NCBI RefSeq assembly: GCF_016124325.1 | Contig: NZ_WGNY01000024.1 | Location: forward strand, 1 to 64,000 | DNA length: 64,000 nucleotides | Source: Phenylobacterium sp. | Lineage (GTDB): Bacteria > Pseudomonadota > Alphaproteobacteria > Caulobacterales > Caulobacteraceae | Direction: 5' to 3' | In this document: positions 53,316-63,324 of the stretch, piece by piece | How positions within the stretch are numbered: the stretch's first letter is position 1 | Layout of the letters: each line of letters begins with the position of its first letter | Notes under the pieces: model-generated | Database searches by the model: none | The model's input: the letters and a program-made list of their open reading frames with translations, nothing else | What the model was told of the DNA's origin: nothing | Program-made: the position numbers and the translations under genes

Positions 53316-53737
53316 CAGTGGGCTCCTTTCGGCGTTTCCATCAGTTCTACCAGCACCCCGCCCATGTTCTTCGGGTGGACGAAGATCACCGGCACGCCGT
53401 GGGCCCCGATGCGCGGCTTGCCGCCATTGAGCACGGTCGCCCCCTTCGCCACTAGGTCGTCGCGGGCGGCCTCGATGTTTTCGACCTCGAAGCAGATGTG
53501 GTGCTGGCCGCCGGCCGGGTTCTTCTCAAGGAAATTCGTCAGCGGTGAGGCGTCGCCGTAGGGTTCGATCAGTTCGATCTGGCTGTTCGGGACGTCGACG
53601 AAACAGACCCACACCCCCTGCTCGGGCATGGCGAACTTCTCGCCGATCTTCGTCGCGCCCAGGACGTCGCGGTAGAGCGCCACGGACTGCTCGATCGAGG
53701 GCGTCGCCACCCCCACATGGTTCAACTTGCCGATCAT
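53315..53737 (-). CDS. mce: Methylmalonyl-CoA epimerase
   Basis: Converts (S)- to (R)-methylmalonyl-CoA in propionyl-CoA breakdown; 140 aa VOC fold. Metal-ligand His in LNHVGVATPS and HHICFEVEN, and Glu in GVLVELMET, are present. The start is MIGKLNHVGVA; a longer open frame upstream runs into the CoA transferase gene and is not conserved. Confidence 0.93.
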   Translation of the reverse strand: MIGKLNHVGVATPSIEQSVALYRDVLGATKIGEKFAMPEQGVWVCFVDVPNSQIELIEPYGDASPLTNFLEKNPAGGQHHICFEVENIEAARDDLVAKGATVLNGGKPRIGAHGVPVIFVHPKNMGGVLVELMETPKGAH

Positions 53738-53774
53738 GGGCGCGGTATACGCCCGCCCGCGCCGAAGCGCGAGA

Positions 53775-56066
53775 TCACGCTGCGGAACTGGACTGCGGCT
53801 CAGGCGCACGCGCCACGCCGCCCATGCCGTCCGACGCGAAGACGACACCTCTGGCGAGGAAGTCGGCGATCCGTTCCGGCGTGACGCCAAAGTCGGCCAG
53901 CACCTCGGCCGTGTGTTCGCCCACGTCCGGCGTCGGGCGGGTGAAGGCGCCAGCCGTGCGCCGGAAATCCGCATAGGCCCGCGGCCCGACGATCGGCCCG
54001 ATGCGTCGATGTTCCCAGTGCTGGAAGAAGTCGTTCTCGTTGAGCCACGGATCGTCGAGGGCCTCCGGTCCCCGAAGCGCCGGGGCGGCGGCGACGCCCT
54101 CGGCCAACAGGGCGTCCAGCGCCGCGTCGCGCCCGAGGCCGGCGAACGCCGCCTCGAGCCGCTCGGCAAGGTCGCCGACACGCGGCGCAAGCAGCGCGCG
54201 TTCGCCCAGATCGATCCCCAGGGCGCGACCGAGCCCGGCGGCCTCGGCCTCGGTTTCGCAGACGATCCCCAGCCATCCGTCGGCGCAGGCGTAATATCGG
54301 TGCAGCGCCCGCACGCCCAGGCAATCGACCCCGCCGACGTCGTTCGGCGGGCGGTCCTCGTAGGTGACCATCTCGCCCAGTTGGAACAGCAGGCTCTGCG
54401 CCAGCAGGCTGGTGACGATCTCCTGGCCCTCGCCCGTCCGCTCGCGAGCGTTCAAGGCTGCGATCACCGAGGCGGTCACCACGCCCGCCGTCGCCACGTC
54501 GTTGACCGGGATCGTGTAGAGGATGGGCGGCCCCTCCCCACCCTGGGCCGCCATCATGCCACCCTCGGCCTGCATGAGCGGATCGAACCCAGGCAGTGGC
54601 GCGCGCTCACCCTTCTCGCCGTAGGCGTTGACCGAGCACGAGATGATCCGCGGGTTCACCGCACGAAGGGCTTCGTAGTCGATCCCCAGGCGGCTCCGGA
54701 CGCCCCAGCGGTAGTTGTCGATGACCACGTCGGCCTGCTTGGCCATCTCCAGGAACAGTTCGCGCGCGCCGGGCTTGCGCAGGTCGAGCCCCAGCCCTCG
54801 GCCGCCGCGGTTGTAGGTCTGGAACCCGGCGAGGTCCGAGCGGAATGGGTCGGCCTCGGGCGGCTCCACCTTGATCACCTCGGCGCCCAGGTCGGCCAGG
54901 ATGCCCCCCGCATAGGCCCCGGCGATCACCGTGCCGAGGTTCAGCACGCGCACGCCCGCGAGCGGCCCGCCGTTCGCCGACGGCCCCTCGGCCCGCGCGG
55001 GCCGAGCCTCCCACTCCGGCGGCGACGCCGCCGCCTCCGGAAGGCCGCGGACCGACGGTGGATCGTTTCGCAGCAGGGCCGGCGGCGCCGGCATGTCGAC
55101 ACGGCCGAGGTGCGGGTGGCCGAACGACAGACGCATCCCGCCCGCCGCCACCGGCTCGCCCGCGAACCAGGCCTCGCGATGGCGCACCGGCGCGCAAGGC
55201 ACGTCGTTGGCCTGCAGCGCCTCCAGCCATTCGTCTCGCGTGCGGGTGGCGAACATCTCGATCAGCAGGTCGCGCGCCGCCAGCATGTCGGTTTCGAGGG
55301 CGTCGAAGGCGTCGTCGAGGCCCAGGACCTCGAAGGCCTTGCGGTAGAAGTTGGTGAACAGGGTGCCGAGGAAGAACCACTCGCCGTCCGCGCACTGATA
55401 GAGGCGATAGCGCGGGTTGGCCCCCTGGGGGATGCCGCGCGGGATCGGCGGGTTGTTGAAGGCCTTGGCGAGGCCATTCACCTCCGACGCCCCGTGCAGG
55501 CCGCTGACGACGACGGGCTGTCCGCGGCCACTGGTCGAGCGTTCGTAGAGCGCCGCGCCGATCGCCGCGGCGCCCATGACCGCCTGGCCGTACCAGAGCA
55601 GCGGCAGGACCAGATGGATCGGCGCATCGGAATCCGCGCCCTGGCGGAAGGCGGAGGTGGAGATCGCCGAGAGCAGGCTGTGATGCGGCGGAAGCTGGCT
55701 CCATCGCCCGCTCGTGCCATAGGGCGGCATCCAGGCGTGGACGAGGCCAGGGTGTTCGGCGCTCAGCGTCGCGCCGTCGAGGCCCATCGCCTCCAGTCGG
55801 CCCGGCGCATGATCGAAGATCGCCACGTCAGCGCCGGCGATCAGGCGTTTCGCGGCCGCCAGGCCGTCCGGCGCATCCAGATCGAGGGTGACCACCTGCT
55901 TGTTGCGGTTCCACGCCAGGTAGCCGGGGTGGTCCTTCAGACGGTCGCCGCCGGGCGGCTCGACCTTGACGACCTCGGCCTCGAAGTCGCCCAGCAGCAT
56001 GGCGGCCATCGGGCCGGCGACGCCCTGACTGAAATCGGCGATGCGGACGCCGCGGTAAGCGGACAT
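53775..56066 (-). CDS. Tandem family III (CaiB/BaiF) CoA-transferase
   Basis: A 763-aa protein made of two CaiB/BaiF domains: about 1-340 and 365-745. Each has the N-terminal GVRIADFSQGVAGP or GVRVLNLGTVIAGAYAG block and the VEPP motif. The catalytic Asp of the family is present in the second half (Asp523, IPVNDVATAG), but the aligned position in the first half is Trp158 (LPLLWYGQAVMG). The first half may therefore be structural, since these enzymes work as interlocked dimers. Substrate unknown. Confidence 0.88.
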   Translation of the reverse strand: MSAYRGVRIADFSQGVAGPMAAMLLGDFEAEVVKVEPPGGDRLKDHPGYLAWNRNKQVVTLDLDAPDGLAAAKRLIAGADVAIFDHAPGRLEAMGLDGATLSAEHPGLVHAWMPPYGTSGRWSQLPPHHSLLSAISTSAFRQGADSDAPIHLVLPLLWYGQAVMGAAAIGAALYERSTSGRGQPVVVSGLHGASEVNGLAKAFNNPPIPRGIPQGANPRYRLYQCADGEWFFLGTLFTNFYRKAFEVLGLDDAFDALETDMLAARDLLIEMFATRTRDEWLEALQANDVPCAPVRHREAWFAGEPVAAGGMRLSFGHPHLGRVDMPAPPALLRNDPPSVRGLPEAAASPPEWEARPARAEGPSANGGPLAGVRVLNLGTVIAGAYAGGILADLGAEVIKVEPPEADPFRSDLAGFQTYNRGGRGLGLDLRKPGARELFLEMAKQADVVIDNYRWGVRSRLGIDYEALRAVNPRIISCSVNAYGEKGERAPLPGFDPLMQAEGGMMAAQGGEGPPILYTIPVNDVATAGVVTASVIAALNARERTGEGQEIVTSLLAQSLLFQLGEMVTYEDRPPNDVGGVDCLGVRALHRYYACADGWLGIVCETEAEAAGLGRALGIDLGERALLAPRVGDLAERLEAAFAGLGRDAALDALLAEGVAAAPALRGPEALDDPWLNENDFFQHWEHRRIGPIVGPRAYADFRRTAGAFTRPTPDVGEHTAEVLADFGVTPERIADFLARGVVFASDGMGGVARAPEPQSSSAA

Positions 56067-56194
56067 GTCGGGCGGCCTCCCTTGCCGGGGCGGCGCGGTT
56101 CCCGCGTCTCGCCGGACATCATCAAACCGATCCTTCCAACGCTCGGCAAGCGCCTGGGCGTGTTAGCCTGCCGGAAAGACGGGAGGAGACGATC

Positions 56195-57166
56195 ATGCGA
56201 ACTGCGACCCTGGGCCCGCTGGGCGCCGTCAGCCGGCTGACCTTGGGCGGCGGCATCGGCCAGATCTGGGGCGAAACGACCCACGAGGAGGCTCTGGCCA
56301 CCGTCCACGCCGCCGTGGACGCCGGCGTCACGCTGATCGACTGCGCGCCGATGTACCGCAACGCCGAGGCCTTCGTCGGCGAGGCCTTCGGCGGCCGTCC
56401 GCCCGCGGGCGTGCGTTTCACCACCAAGTGCCAGCTCGGCTCACCGGCGCCGGGCCAGGCTGGCGACATCCTCGCCGCCTCGCTGGAGTCCAGCCTGCAG
56501 GCCATGCGCCTGGAACGGATGGACGTCTTCTTCCTGCACTCCAATATCCATGTCGACGGGTTCGAGTACGCCCACGGCGGCGCCAGCCGCGACCGCTTCT
56601 CCACGGCCCTGTCGATCTACCTTCACGAGGTGGTCCCGGCGATGGAGCGGCTGAAGGCCCAGGGCAAGCTGGCGGCGTGGGGGATCACCGGCATCGGCGT
56701 ACCGACGGCCGTGCTCGAAGCGATCGACCACGCCCCCCGCCCGCAGGTGGTCCAGGCCATCGCCAATCTGATGGACAGCCCCGGCGCGCTGAAGCGCTAC
56801 GCCGAGCCGGCACGGCCCCGCGACGTGGCCGCCGCCGCCAAGGCCGCCGGCTGCGGCGTCATGGGCATCCGCGCCGTTCAGGCCGGGGCGCTGACCGCCG
56901 CCGTCGACCGAGAGCTTTCGCCCAACAGCCCCGACCGCGCCGACTACGACCGCGCCGCGCCCTTCCGCGCGCTCTGCGCGAAATGGGGTCAGGACCCGGC
57001 CTATGCGGCCCATCGCTACGCGCTCTCCATGCCCAACATCGACACGGTCGTTCTGGGCGTAAAGAACCGCGACGAGTTGGCCATGTGCGTGAAGGCCGAG
57101 GCGGATGGCCCCTATTCGGCGGAGGAGATGGCCGAGATCGACGGGCTGGGGCTGGCCCCGGCCTAG
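56195..57166 (+). CDS. Aldo/keto reductase
   Basis: A 323-aa TIM-barrel oxidoreductase. The Asp-Tyr-Lys-His tetrad is visible: Asp and Tyr in IDCAPMYRNAE, Lys in FTTKCQLGS, His in VFFLHSNIHV. GGGAGGAG 6 nt before the ATG is a strong ribosome-binding site. The substrate is unknown. It is divergent from the CoA transferase and convergent with rnj (4-nt overlap). Confidence 0.88.
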   Translation: MRTATLGPLGAVSRLTLGGGIGQIWGETTHEEALATVHAAVDAGVTLIDCAPMYRNAEAFVGEAFGGRPPAGVRFTTKCQLGSPAPGQAGDILAASLESSLQAMRLERMDVFFLHSNIHVDGFEYAHGGASRDRFSTALSIYLHEVVPAMERLKAQGKLAAWGITGIGVPTAVLEAIDHAPRPQVVQAIANLMDSPGALKRYAEPARPRDVAAAAKAAGCGVMGIRAVQAGALTAAVDRELSPNSPDRADYDRAAPFRALCAKWGQDPAYAAHRYALSMPNIDTVVLGVKNRDELAMCVKAEADGPYSAEEMAEIDGLGLAPA

Positions 57167-58842
57167 ATCCTGAGCACCGTCGTCTCGACAACCGGTCGTC
57201 GGCCCCAGATCCGCTGGCTGGCCTTCTTCACGGCGCGCGACATGGCCGTCTCGATGTTCTCGTCGAGCTCCAGGTCGTCGCCCTTCAGGCGCTTCAGCGC
57301 CTGTTCGGCCTCGTCGGCGAGATCGTCCAGCACCTCGTCCAGCGGATAGTCCTCGTCGGTCGGCAGGCCCAGGGCGCGCACCTGCGGCCCGGAGACCACC
57401 CGCCCGCGCCCGTCCAACGCCACCGACACGGCCACGACGCCGTTGAAGGCGGCGTGGCGGCGCTCGCGCAGCGCCTCGCCGTTCTCCGGCGTCAGGACTC
57501 CCGCGTCGACGAACAGGCGGCCCGCCGGCACCTCGTCGATCACCTCCGCGCGGCCCGGAGCCAGGCGCACCATGTCGCCGTTGCGGGGCGTCACCTGCTG
57601 CGGCACCTGCAGATCGCGGGCGAAGGCGGCGTGTTCGAGCAGGTGCCGGCGCTCGCCGTGGGTCGGCACGGCGATCTGCGGCCGCGCCCAGCTGTACATC
57701 TCGGCCAGTTCGTCGCGGCACGGGTGGCCGGAGACGTGGATGCCGGGATGGTCCCGCTCCGTGTAGAGCCGCACGCCGCGCTCGGTCAGCTTGTTCTGTA
57801 GGTTGCGGATGGCGATCTCGTTCCCCGGGATCACCCGCGACGAGAAGATGCAGGCGTCGCCGGCGCCCAGGTTCACGTGCGGATGGGTGCCGTCGGCGAT
57901 CCGAGCCAGAGCCGCGCGCGGCTCTCCCTGGCTGCCGGTGCAGAGATAGAGGATCGCTTCCGGCGGGAAGTAGCCCGCCTCGCTCTCGCTGACGAAGGGC
58001 TTGAGGTCCTCCATCAGGCCCACCGACTTGGCCGCCGCGGCCATGCGCAGCATGGACCGGCCAACCAGGCAGACGCGCCGGCCGTTGGCTTCCGCCGCTC
58101 GGATGATGCTGTCCATCCGCGCCACGTTCGAGGCGAAGCAGGCGACCGCCACCTTGCCCTTTAGGCTGCCGATCAGCGGGATCAGCGCGGTGCGGACATC
58201 GGCTTCCGAGCCGGCGTGGCCGTCGACGAAGACGTTGGTGGAGTCGCAGACCATCGCCAGCACGCCCTCGTCGCCCAGGCGGCGGATCGTCTCGACGTCG
58301 GTGGTGGCCCCAAGCAGCGGGTCGGGATCGATCTTCCAGTCGCCGGTGTGGAGGATGGTCCCGAGCGGCGTGCGGATCGACAGGCCATTCGGCTCGGGGA
58401 TCGAGTGGGTGAGCGTGATCAGGTTGAGCTTGAAGGGTCCGAGTTCGATCTCCCCGCCCAGCGGCACCTCGGTGATCTCGGCCTCGTCCAGCAGGTCGGC
58501 CTCGCGCAGCTTCTCGCGCAGGATGAAGGCGGTGAACGGCGTGGCGTAGATCGGCGCCTTCAGCCGCGGCCACAGCCAGGCGACGGCGCCGATGTGGTCC
58601 TCGTGGGCGTGGGTGAGCACGATGCCCAGGATGCGGTCGGCGTATTCCTCGATGAACGCCGGGTCGGGCAGGATCACGTCGACCCCCGGCGTCGTCTGGT
58701 CGCCGAAGGTGACGCCCAGGTCGACCACGATCCAGCGCCGGTCGTGCGCCGGCCCGAAGCCGTAGAGGTTGAAGTTCATCCCGATCTCGTTCGACCCGCC
58801 CAGCGGCAGGAAGACGAGCTCGTCGTTCTTGGATTTCGCCAT
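57163..58842 (-). CDS. rnj: Ribonuclease J
   Basis: A 559-aa metallo-beta-lactamase/beta-CASP ribonuclease with 5'-exonuclease and endonuclease activity in rRNA and mRNA processing. HxHxDH at residues 78-83 (THAHEDHIGA), HTGDWKIDP, and the beta-CASP block VSGHPCRDELAEMYSWARPQIAVPTHGE are intact. The ATG shares one base with the coaX stop (TGATG). Confidence 0.96.
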   Translation of the reverse strand: MAKSKNDELVFLPLGGSNEIGMNFNLYGFGPAHDRRWIVVDLGVTFGDQTTPGVDVILPDPAFIEEYADRILGIVLTHAHEDHIGAVAWLWPRLKAPIYATPFTAFILREKLREADLLDEAEITEVPLGGEIELGPFKLNLITLTHSIPEPNGLSIRTPLGTILHTGDWKIDPDPLLGATTDVETIRRLGDEGVLAMVCDSTNVFVDGHAGSEADVRTALIPLIGSLKGKVAVACFASNVARMDSIIRAAEANGRRVCLVGRSMLRMAAAAKSVGLMEDLKPFVSESEAGYFPPEAILYLCTGSQGEPRAALARIADGTHPHVNLGAGDACIFSSRVIPGNEIAIRNLQNKLTERGVRLYTERDHPGIHVSGHPCRDELAEMYSWARPQIAVPTHGERRHLLEHAAFARDLQVPQQVTPRNGDMVRLAPGRAEVIDEVPAGRLFVDAGVLTPENGEALRERRHAAFNGVVAVSVALDGRGRVVSGPQVRALGLPTDEDYPLDEVLDDLADEAEQALKRLKGDDLELDENIETAMSRAVKKASQRIWGRRPVVETTVLRI

Positions 58843-59615
58843 CAGGCCTTCTTCTTGTTCCGCCGCCAGATTTCGAGCATGCCGCGGATGGTCAGGTCGG
58901 GGTCGAAGTGATCGATGCTGGTCGTGGCGCCGTGGAACAGCGAGGCGACGCCCCCCGTGGCGATCACCGTGAGATCCTCTTCCCGCTCGGCCTTGATGCG
59001 CGCGATGAGGCCCTCGATCAGCGCTATATAGCCCCAAAACACGCCCGATTGCATGGCGCCGACCGTATCGGTGCCGACGACGCGCTGGGGTTTCTGGATG
59101 GCCACGCGCGGCAGCTTGGCCGCGGCGTTGTGGAGCGCCTCCATCGACAGGTTGATGCCCGGCGCGATCACGCCGCCCTCGAACCCGCCGTCGGCGGCCA
59201 CGACGTCGAAGGTGGTGGCGGTGCCGGAGTCGATCACGATCAGCGGCCCCTTGTAAGCCGCGTGCGCGCCCAGCGCGTTCACAAGGCGGTCGGCGCCGGC
59301 CTCGGACGGCTTGTCGATCCGCACCGGGATGCCCAGGTCGACGTTCTCGCCGATCACCAGGGGCTCCACCTGCAGATAGCGTCGGGCGAGGTTACGCAGA
59401 TTGAAGATCGACTGCGGCACCACGCTGGAGATGATGCAGCCTTCGAAGCCGTGCAGCGTCAGGCCGGCCATGCCCAGCAGTTGCGAAAGCCACACGGCGT
59501 ATTCGTCGGCGGTGCGGGTGGAATCGGTGCCGGCCCGCCACTGCGCCGTCCACTGGTCGCCGTCGTGCACGGCGAAGAGCGTGTTGGTGTTGCCCTGTTC
59601 GATCGCCAGCAGCAT
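58842..59615 (-). CDS. coaX: Type III pantothenate kinase
   Basis: First step of CoA synthesis; 257 aa ASKHA fold. [15 protein letters not shown] is the phosphate-1 motif (Glu in place of the usual Asp), [15 protein letters not shown] the phosphate-2 motif, and [12 protein letters not shown] the adenosine site. It is 3 nt after birA; coaX and birA are often paired. Confidence 0.95.
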   Translation of the reverse strand: MLLAIEQGNTNTLFAVHDGDQWTAQWRAGTDSTRTADEYAVWLSQLLGMAGLTLHGFEGCIISSVVPQSIFNLRNLARRYLQVEPLVIGENVDLGIPVRIDKPSEAGADRLVNALGAHAAYKGPLIVIDSGTATTFDVVAADGGFEGGVIAPGINLSMEALHNAAAKLPRVAIQKPQRVVGTDTVGAMQSGVFWGYIALIEGLIARIKAEREEDLTVIATGGVASLFHGATTSIDHFDPDLTIRGMLEIWRRNKKKA

Positions 59616-59618
59616 GTC

Positions 59619-60353
59619 TCAAGCGTCTCCGAAGAAAACGTCGCCCGCCGTTATCCGCTCCAGGCCGCCCCCGTCCAGCCGCAGCCGCAATGCCCCGTCG
59701 GGATCGAGGCCTTCGGCGACGCCTGTGAGGGTCTTGTGCGGCAGCCGCGCTTCGCAGCGCGCGCCCAGGCCCGTCGCGCGCGCCGACCAGCCGTCCGCAA
59801 TGGCGGCGAAGCCCTGCATCGCCCAGGCCGCCCGCCAGCGCTCGAAGGCCGCGGCGAGCACGTCGAGGGCGGCCCGCGGCTCGGGCGGCGGACCGGCCAT
59901 GTGATCGGCAAAGGCGGTCGCCGGCCGTTCGACGTCGGTGGGCGCATGCGCCAGGTTGATCCCGATCCCGACCGCCAGCCACAACCGACCGTCGGAACGG
60001 GTTCCGGACTCCACCAGTATGCCGACCGCCTTGCGGCCATGGATCAGCACATCGTTGGGCCACTTCAGCCGCGCCACGCCGGCGCCAAGGCAGGCGTCGG
60101 CCAGATCGCACGCCGCCAGCGCCGCCACGAACGAAAGCTGCGCCGCCTCGCCCGGCGGCCGGTCGGTGGTGGTCAGCAGGGTGGCCGCGAGATTGCCGCG
60201 CTTGGTGGACCAGGCCCGTCCCCGGCGCCCCCGGCCAGCGGTCTGCACCGCCGCCGTGATCCAGACGGGCCCCGCTTCCCCCGCCTCGGCGCGGCGACGC
60301 GCCTCGGCGTTGGTGGAGTCGAGCTCGTCGTAGGCTTCGATCGGCGGGATCAT
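59619..60353 (-). CDS. birA: Biotin-acetyl-CoA-carboxylase ligase
   Basis: Attaches biotin to the carboxyl carrier protein; 244 aa. The GRGRRGRAW biotinyl-AMP loop and KWPNDVLIHGRKAVGILVE block are intact. The N-terminal DNA-binding domain of E. coli BirA is absent, so it is a group I ligase without repressor function. Its ribosome-binding site lies in the right arm of the hairpin at 60354-60385. Confidence 0.94.
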   Translation of the reverse strand: MIPPIEAYDELDSTNAEARRRAEAGEAGPVWITAAVQTAGRGRRGRAWSTKRGNLAATLLTTTDRPPGEAAQLSFVAALAACDLADACLGAGVARLKWPNDVLIHGRKAVGILVESGTRSDGRLWLAVGIGINLAHAPTDVERPATAFADHMAGPPPEPRAALDVLAAAFERWRAAWAMQGFAAIADGWSARATGLGARCEARLPHKTLTGVAEGLDPDGALRLRLDGGGLERITAGDVFFGDA

Positions 60354-60385
60354 CCTCTCCCCTCTCGGCTTGGCGGGGGGAGAGG
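60354..60385. repeat. Inverted repeat containing the birA ribosome-binding site
   Basis: Arms CCTCTCCCC / GGGGAGAGG (60354-60362, 60377-60385) fill the 37-nt nuoN-birA gap. On the minus strand the arm next to the birA ATG is GGGGAGAGG, the likely Shine-Dalgarno sequence, so pairing could hide it. Confidence 0.65.
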
Positions 60386-60390
60386 CCCCC

Positions 60391-61821
60391 TCACACCAGT
60401 CCGAAGGCCTGGGCCGCGCGCTCGGCGGCCGGGCTGAGCCAGCCGAGGGCCACGATCACGACCGGGAAGGCGAACAGCGCCGCGACCAGAGCGATGGCGT
60501 TGGCCTCGACCGGCGGCTTGTCGACCGCGCCGGGGCTGCCGTCGAACCAGATCGCCTTGATCAGGCGCAGGTAATAGAACGCCGCCACGACCGACCCGAC
60601 GAGGCCGGCCACGGCCGGGCCCCAGAGGCCCGCGTCCAGCGCCGCCTTGAAGACGAACACCTTGGCGAAGAAGCCCGAGAACGGCGGCAGGCCGAGGGCC
60701 GACAGCGAGAACACCGTCATGGCCATGGCGATGGCCGGCTTCTCCTTGATGAGCCCGGCCATGTCGTCGATCGTCTCCATCGCCCGGCCCTGGCGCGACA
60801 GCGCCGCGAGGCAGGCGAAGAAGCCCGTCACGTCGATCATGTAGAGGATCATGAAGACCAGCATGGCCTGGACGCCTTCCGACGTGCCCGAGGCCAGGCC
60901 CAGCACCGCGTAGCCGATGTTGGCGATCGAGGAATAGGCCCAGAGCCGCTTAAGGTTCTTCTGCACGAGGCCCGCGAAGGCGCCGACCGCCACCGAGATC
61001 AGGGCGATGGCCACCAGCACCTGTTGCCACTGTTCCGAGGCGCCGGCGAAGGCGTTGGCCAGGACGCGGGCGAACAGCACCATCGCGGCCAGCTTGGGCG
61101 CGGCGGCGAAGAAGGCCACGACCGGGGTCGGCGCACCTTCATAGACGTCGGGCGTCCACATGTGGAACGGCGCGGCCGAGACCTTGAAGGCGATGCCGCA
61201 GATCAGGAACACCAGGCCGAACAGCAGGCCGGTGTTGGCGCCGCCGGCCGCCGCCTTGGCGATCTCGGGGAACAGCGTGGAGCCGGCGAAGCCGTAGATC
61301 AGGCTCGCGCCGTAGAGCAGCAGGCCCGACGAGAGCGCGCCCAGCACGAAATACTTCAGGCCCGCCTCGGAGGCCTTGGCGTTGTCGCGGTGCATCGCGG
61401 CCAGCACATAGAGCGCCAGCGAGTGCAGCTCGACGCCGACGTAGAGCGAGATCAGATCGCCGGACGAGGCCATCATGCCCATGCCGAGCGCGGCCAGCAG
61501 GATCAGCACTGGGAACTCGAAGCTGCGCACGCCGCGGCGGGCGAACCAGGGCTGGCCCAGCGGAATGGCCACGGCCGAGGCGAGATAGATCGCCACCTTG
61601 GCGAAGGTGGCTCCGGCGTCCGAGATCAGGCCGCCCGCGAAGGCGGTCCCGAACGGCTGGGTCGCCGAAGCATAGGCCGCCGCCAGCAGCACGAGCACGG
61701 CCGCGCCGCCGACCAGCGCGGTCTGCTTCGGTGCGAAGGCGCCCACGACCAGCAGGGTCAGCGCGCCCAGGGCCAGGACGATCTCGGGATAGGCGTAGGC
61801 CAGGTCTTGGGAGAGCGTCAT
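60391..61821 (-). CDS. nuoN: NADH-quinone oxidoreductase subunit N
   Basis: Antiporter-like membrane subunit of respiratory complex I; 476 aa, about 14 membrane segments. Conserved KVSAAPFHMWTPDVYEGAPTP carries the Lys and the loop typical of NuoN, with Lys further along in AYSSIANIGYAVLGLASG. It is last of the nuoL-nuoM-nuoN run here. Confidence 0.97.
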   Translation of the reverse strand: MTLSQDLAYAYPEIVLALGALTLLVVGAFAPKQTALVGGAAVLVLLAAAYASATQPFGTAFAGGLISDAGATFAKVAIYLASAVAIPLGQPWFARRGVRSFEFPVLILLAALGMGMMASSGDLISLYVGVELHSLALYVLAAMHRDNAKASEAGLKYFVLGALSSGLLLYGASLIYGFAGSTLFPEIAKAAAGGANTGLLFGLVFLICGIAFKVSAAPFHMWTPDVYEGAPTPVVAFFAAAPKLAAMVLFARVLANAFAGASEQWQQVLVAIALISVAVGAFAGLVQKNLKRLWAYSSIANIGYAVLGLASGTSEGVQAMLVFMILYMIDVTGFFACLAALSRQGRAMETIDDMAGLIKEKPAIAMAMTVFSLSALGLPPFSGFFAKVFVFKAALDAGLWGPAVAGLVGSVVAAFYYLRLIKAIWFDGSPGAVDKPPVEANAIALVAALFAFPVVIVALGWLSPAAERAAQAFGLV

Positions 61822-61825
61822 GCGC

Positions 61826-63310
61826 TTAGGCCCCGATCGCCGCCTGGTAGACCCGCACGAGCTGGTCCACCGACGAGGCGGTCAGGTTGAACACGGAGTT
61901 GGGCTGAACGCCCATGAACAGGGTCGCCACGATCAGCGGGGCGAAGATCACGATCTCGCGCCAGTCCAGATCGGTGATGGTTTCCAGCTTGGGGTTCTCG
62001 ATCGTCCCGAACACCACGCGGCGGTACAGCGTCAGCATGTAGACCGCCGAGAGGATCACGCCGGTGGCCGCCAGGATCGCCGTCCAGGTCGAGGCCTTGT
62101 AGGCGCCGGTCATCGAGAGAATCTCGCCGACGAAGCCGGAGGTGCCCGGCAGGCCCACATTGCCCATGGAGAACAGCATGAAGACGGCGGCGTACCACGG
62201 CATGCGGTTCACCAGCCCGCCGTAGAACGCGATCTCGCGGGTGTGCATGCGGTCGTAGATCACGCCGACGCAGAGGAAGAGCGCGCCCGAGATCACCCCG
62301 TGGGAGAGCATCTGGTAGATGGCCCCCTGCTCGCCCTGAACGTTGCCCGAGAAGATGCCCATGGTGACGAGGCCCATGTGGGCCACCGACGAGTAGGCGA
62401 TCAGCTTCTTCACATCGACCTGACGGAAGGCGACCAGCGAGGTGTAGATCACCGCGATGACGCTGAGCGCGAACACCAGCGGCGTGAACATCTCCGACGC
62501 ATTGGGGAACATCGGCAGGCTGAAGCGCAGGAAGCCGTAGCCCCCCATCTTCAGCAGGATCCCCGCCAGGATGACCGAACCGGCCGTCGGCGCCTCGACG
62601 TGGGCGTCGGGAAGCCAGGTGTGAACCGGCCACATCGGCATCTTCACCGCGAACGACGCGAAGAAGGCCAGCCAAAGCCAGGTCTGAACCGCCGGGTCGA
62701 AGTGATAGGCCATCAGCTCGGGGATCGAGCTGGTGTGCGTGGTCCCGATCATGAACAGGATCGCGGCCAGCATCAGAACCGAGCCCAGCAGGGTGTAGAG
62801 GAAGAACTTGAAGGCGGCGTAGACACGCCGCGCGCCGCCCCAGATGCCGATGATCAGGAACATCGGGACCAGGCCGAACTCGAAGAAGATGTAGAAGACC
62901 ACGAGGTCCAGCGCGCAGAAGACGCCGGTGACCAAGGTCTCCAGGATCAGGAACGCGATCAGGTATTCCAGCACCCGGCTCTTGATCGTGTTCCACGAGG
63001 CGATGATGCACAGCGGCATCAGGAAGGCGTTCAGGAGGACGAACAGCACCGAGATGCCGTCGACGCCCATGCGGTAGTAGAGGCCGCCGAACCAGGGCGT
63101 CTCTTCCAGGAACTGGAAGCCCGGATCGTTCGGGTTGAACTGGGCGACCAGCAGCACCGACAGGGCGAAGGTGGCCAGCGTGGTGACGAGGGCGATCCAC
63201 TTGGACGCCTCGATGGTCTTGGGATCGTCCGGCTTGCCCAGGCAGCGCAGCGCCAGGATGCCCGCCACGCCCAGCAGGGGGGCGAAGGTGACGAAGGAGA
63301 GGATCGGCAT
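61826..63310 (-). CDS. nuoM: NADH-quinone oxidoreductase subunit M
   Basis: Proton-pumping membrane subunit of complex I; 494 aa, about 14 membrane segments. [30 protein letters not shown] is split here across the pump Lys and loop motif; [18 protein letters not shown] follows. Spacing to nuoN is 4 nt. Confidence 0.97.
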   Translation of the reverse strand: MPILSFVTFAPLLGVAGILALRCLGKPDDPKTIEASKWIALVTTLATFALSVLLVAQFNPNDPGFQFLEETPWFGGLYYRMGVDGISVLFVLLNAFLMPLCIIASWNTIKSRVLEYLIAFLILETLVTGVFCALDLVVFYIFFEFGLVPMFLIIGIWGGARRVYAAFKFFLYTLLGSVLMLAAILFMIGTTHTSSIPELMAYHFDPAVQTWLWLAFFASFAVKMPMWPVHTWLPDAHVEAPTAGSVILAGILLKMGGYGFLRFSLPMFPNASEMFTPLVFALSVIAVIYTSLVAFRQVDVKKLIAYSSVAHMGLVTMGIFSGNVQGEQGAIYQMLSHGVISGALFLCVGVIYDRMHTREIAFYGGLVNRMPWYAAVFMLFSMGNVGLPGTSGFVGEILSMTGAYKASTWTAILAATGVILSAVYMLTLYRRVVFGTIENPKLETITDLDWREIVIFAPLIVATLFMGVQPNSVFNLTASSVDQLVRVYQAAIGA

Positions 63311-63324
63311 TTCGGTCGTCTCCC

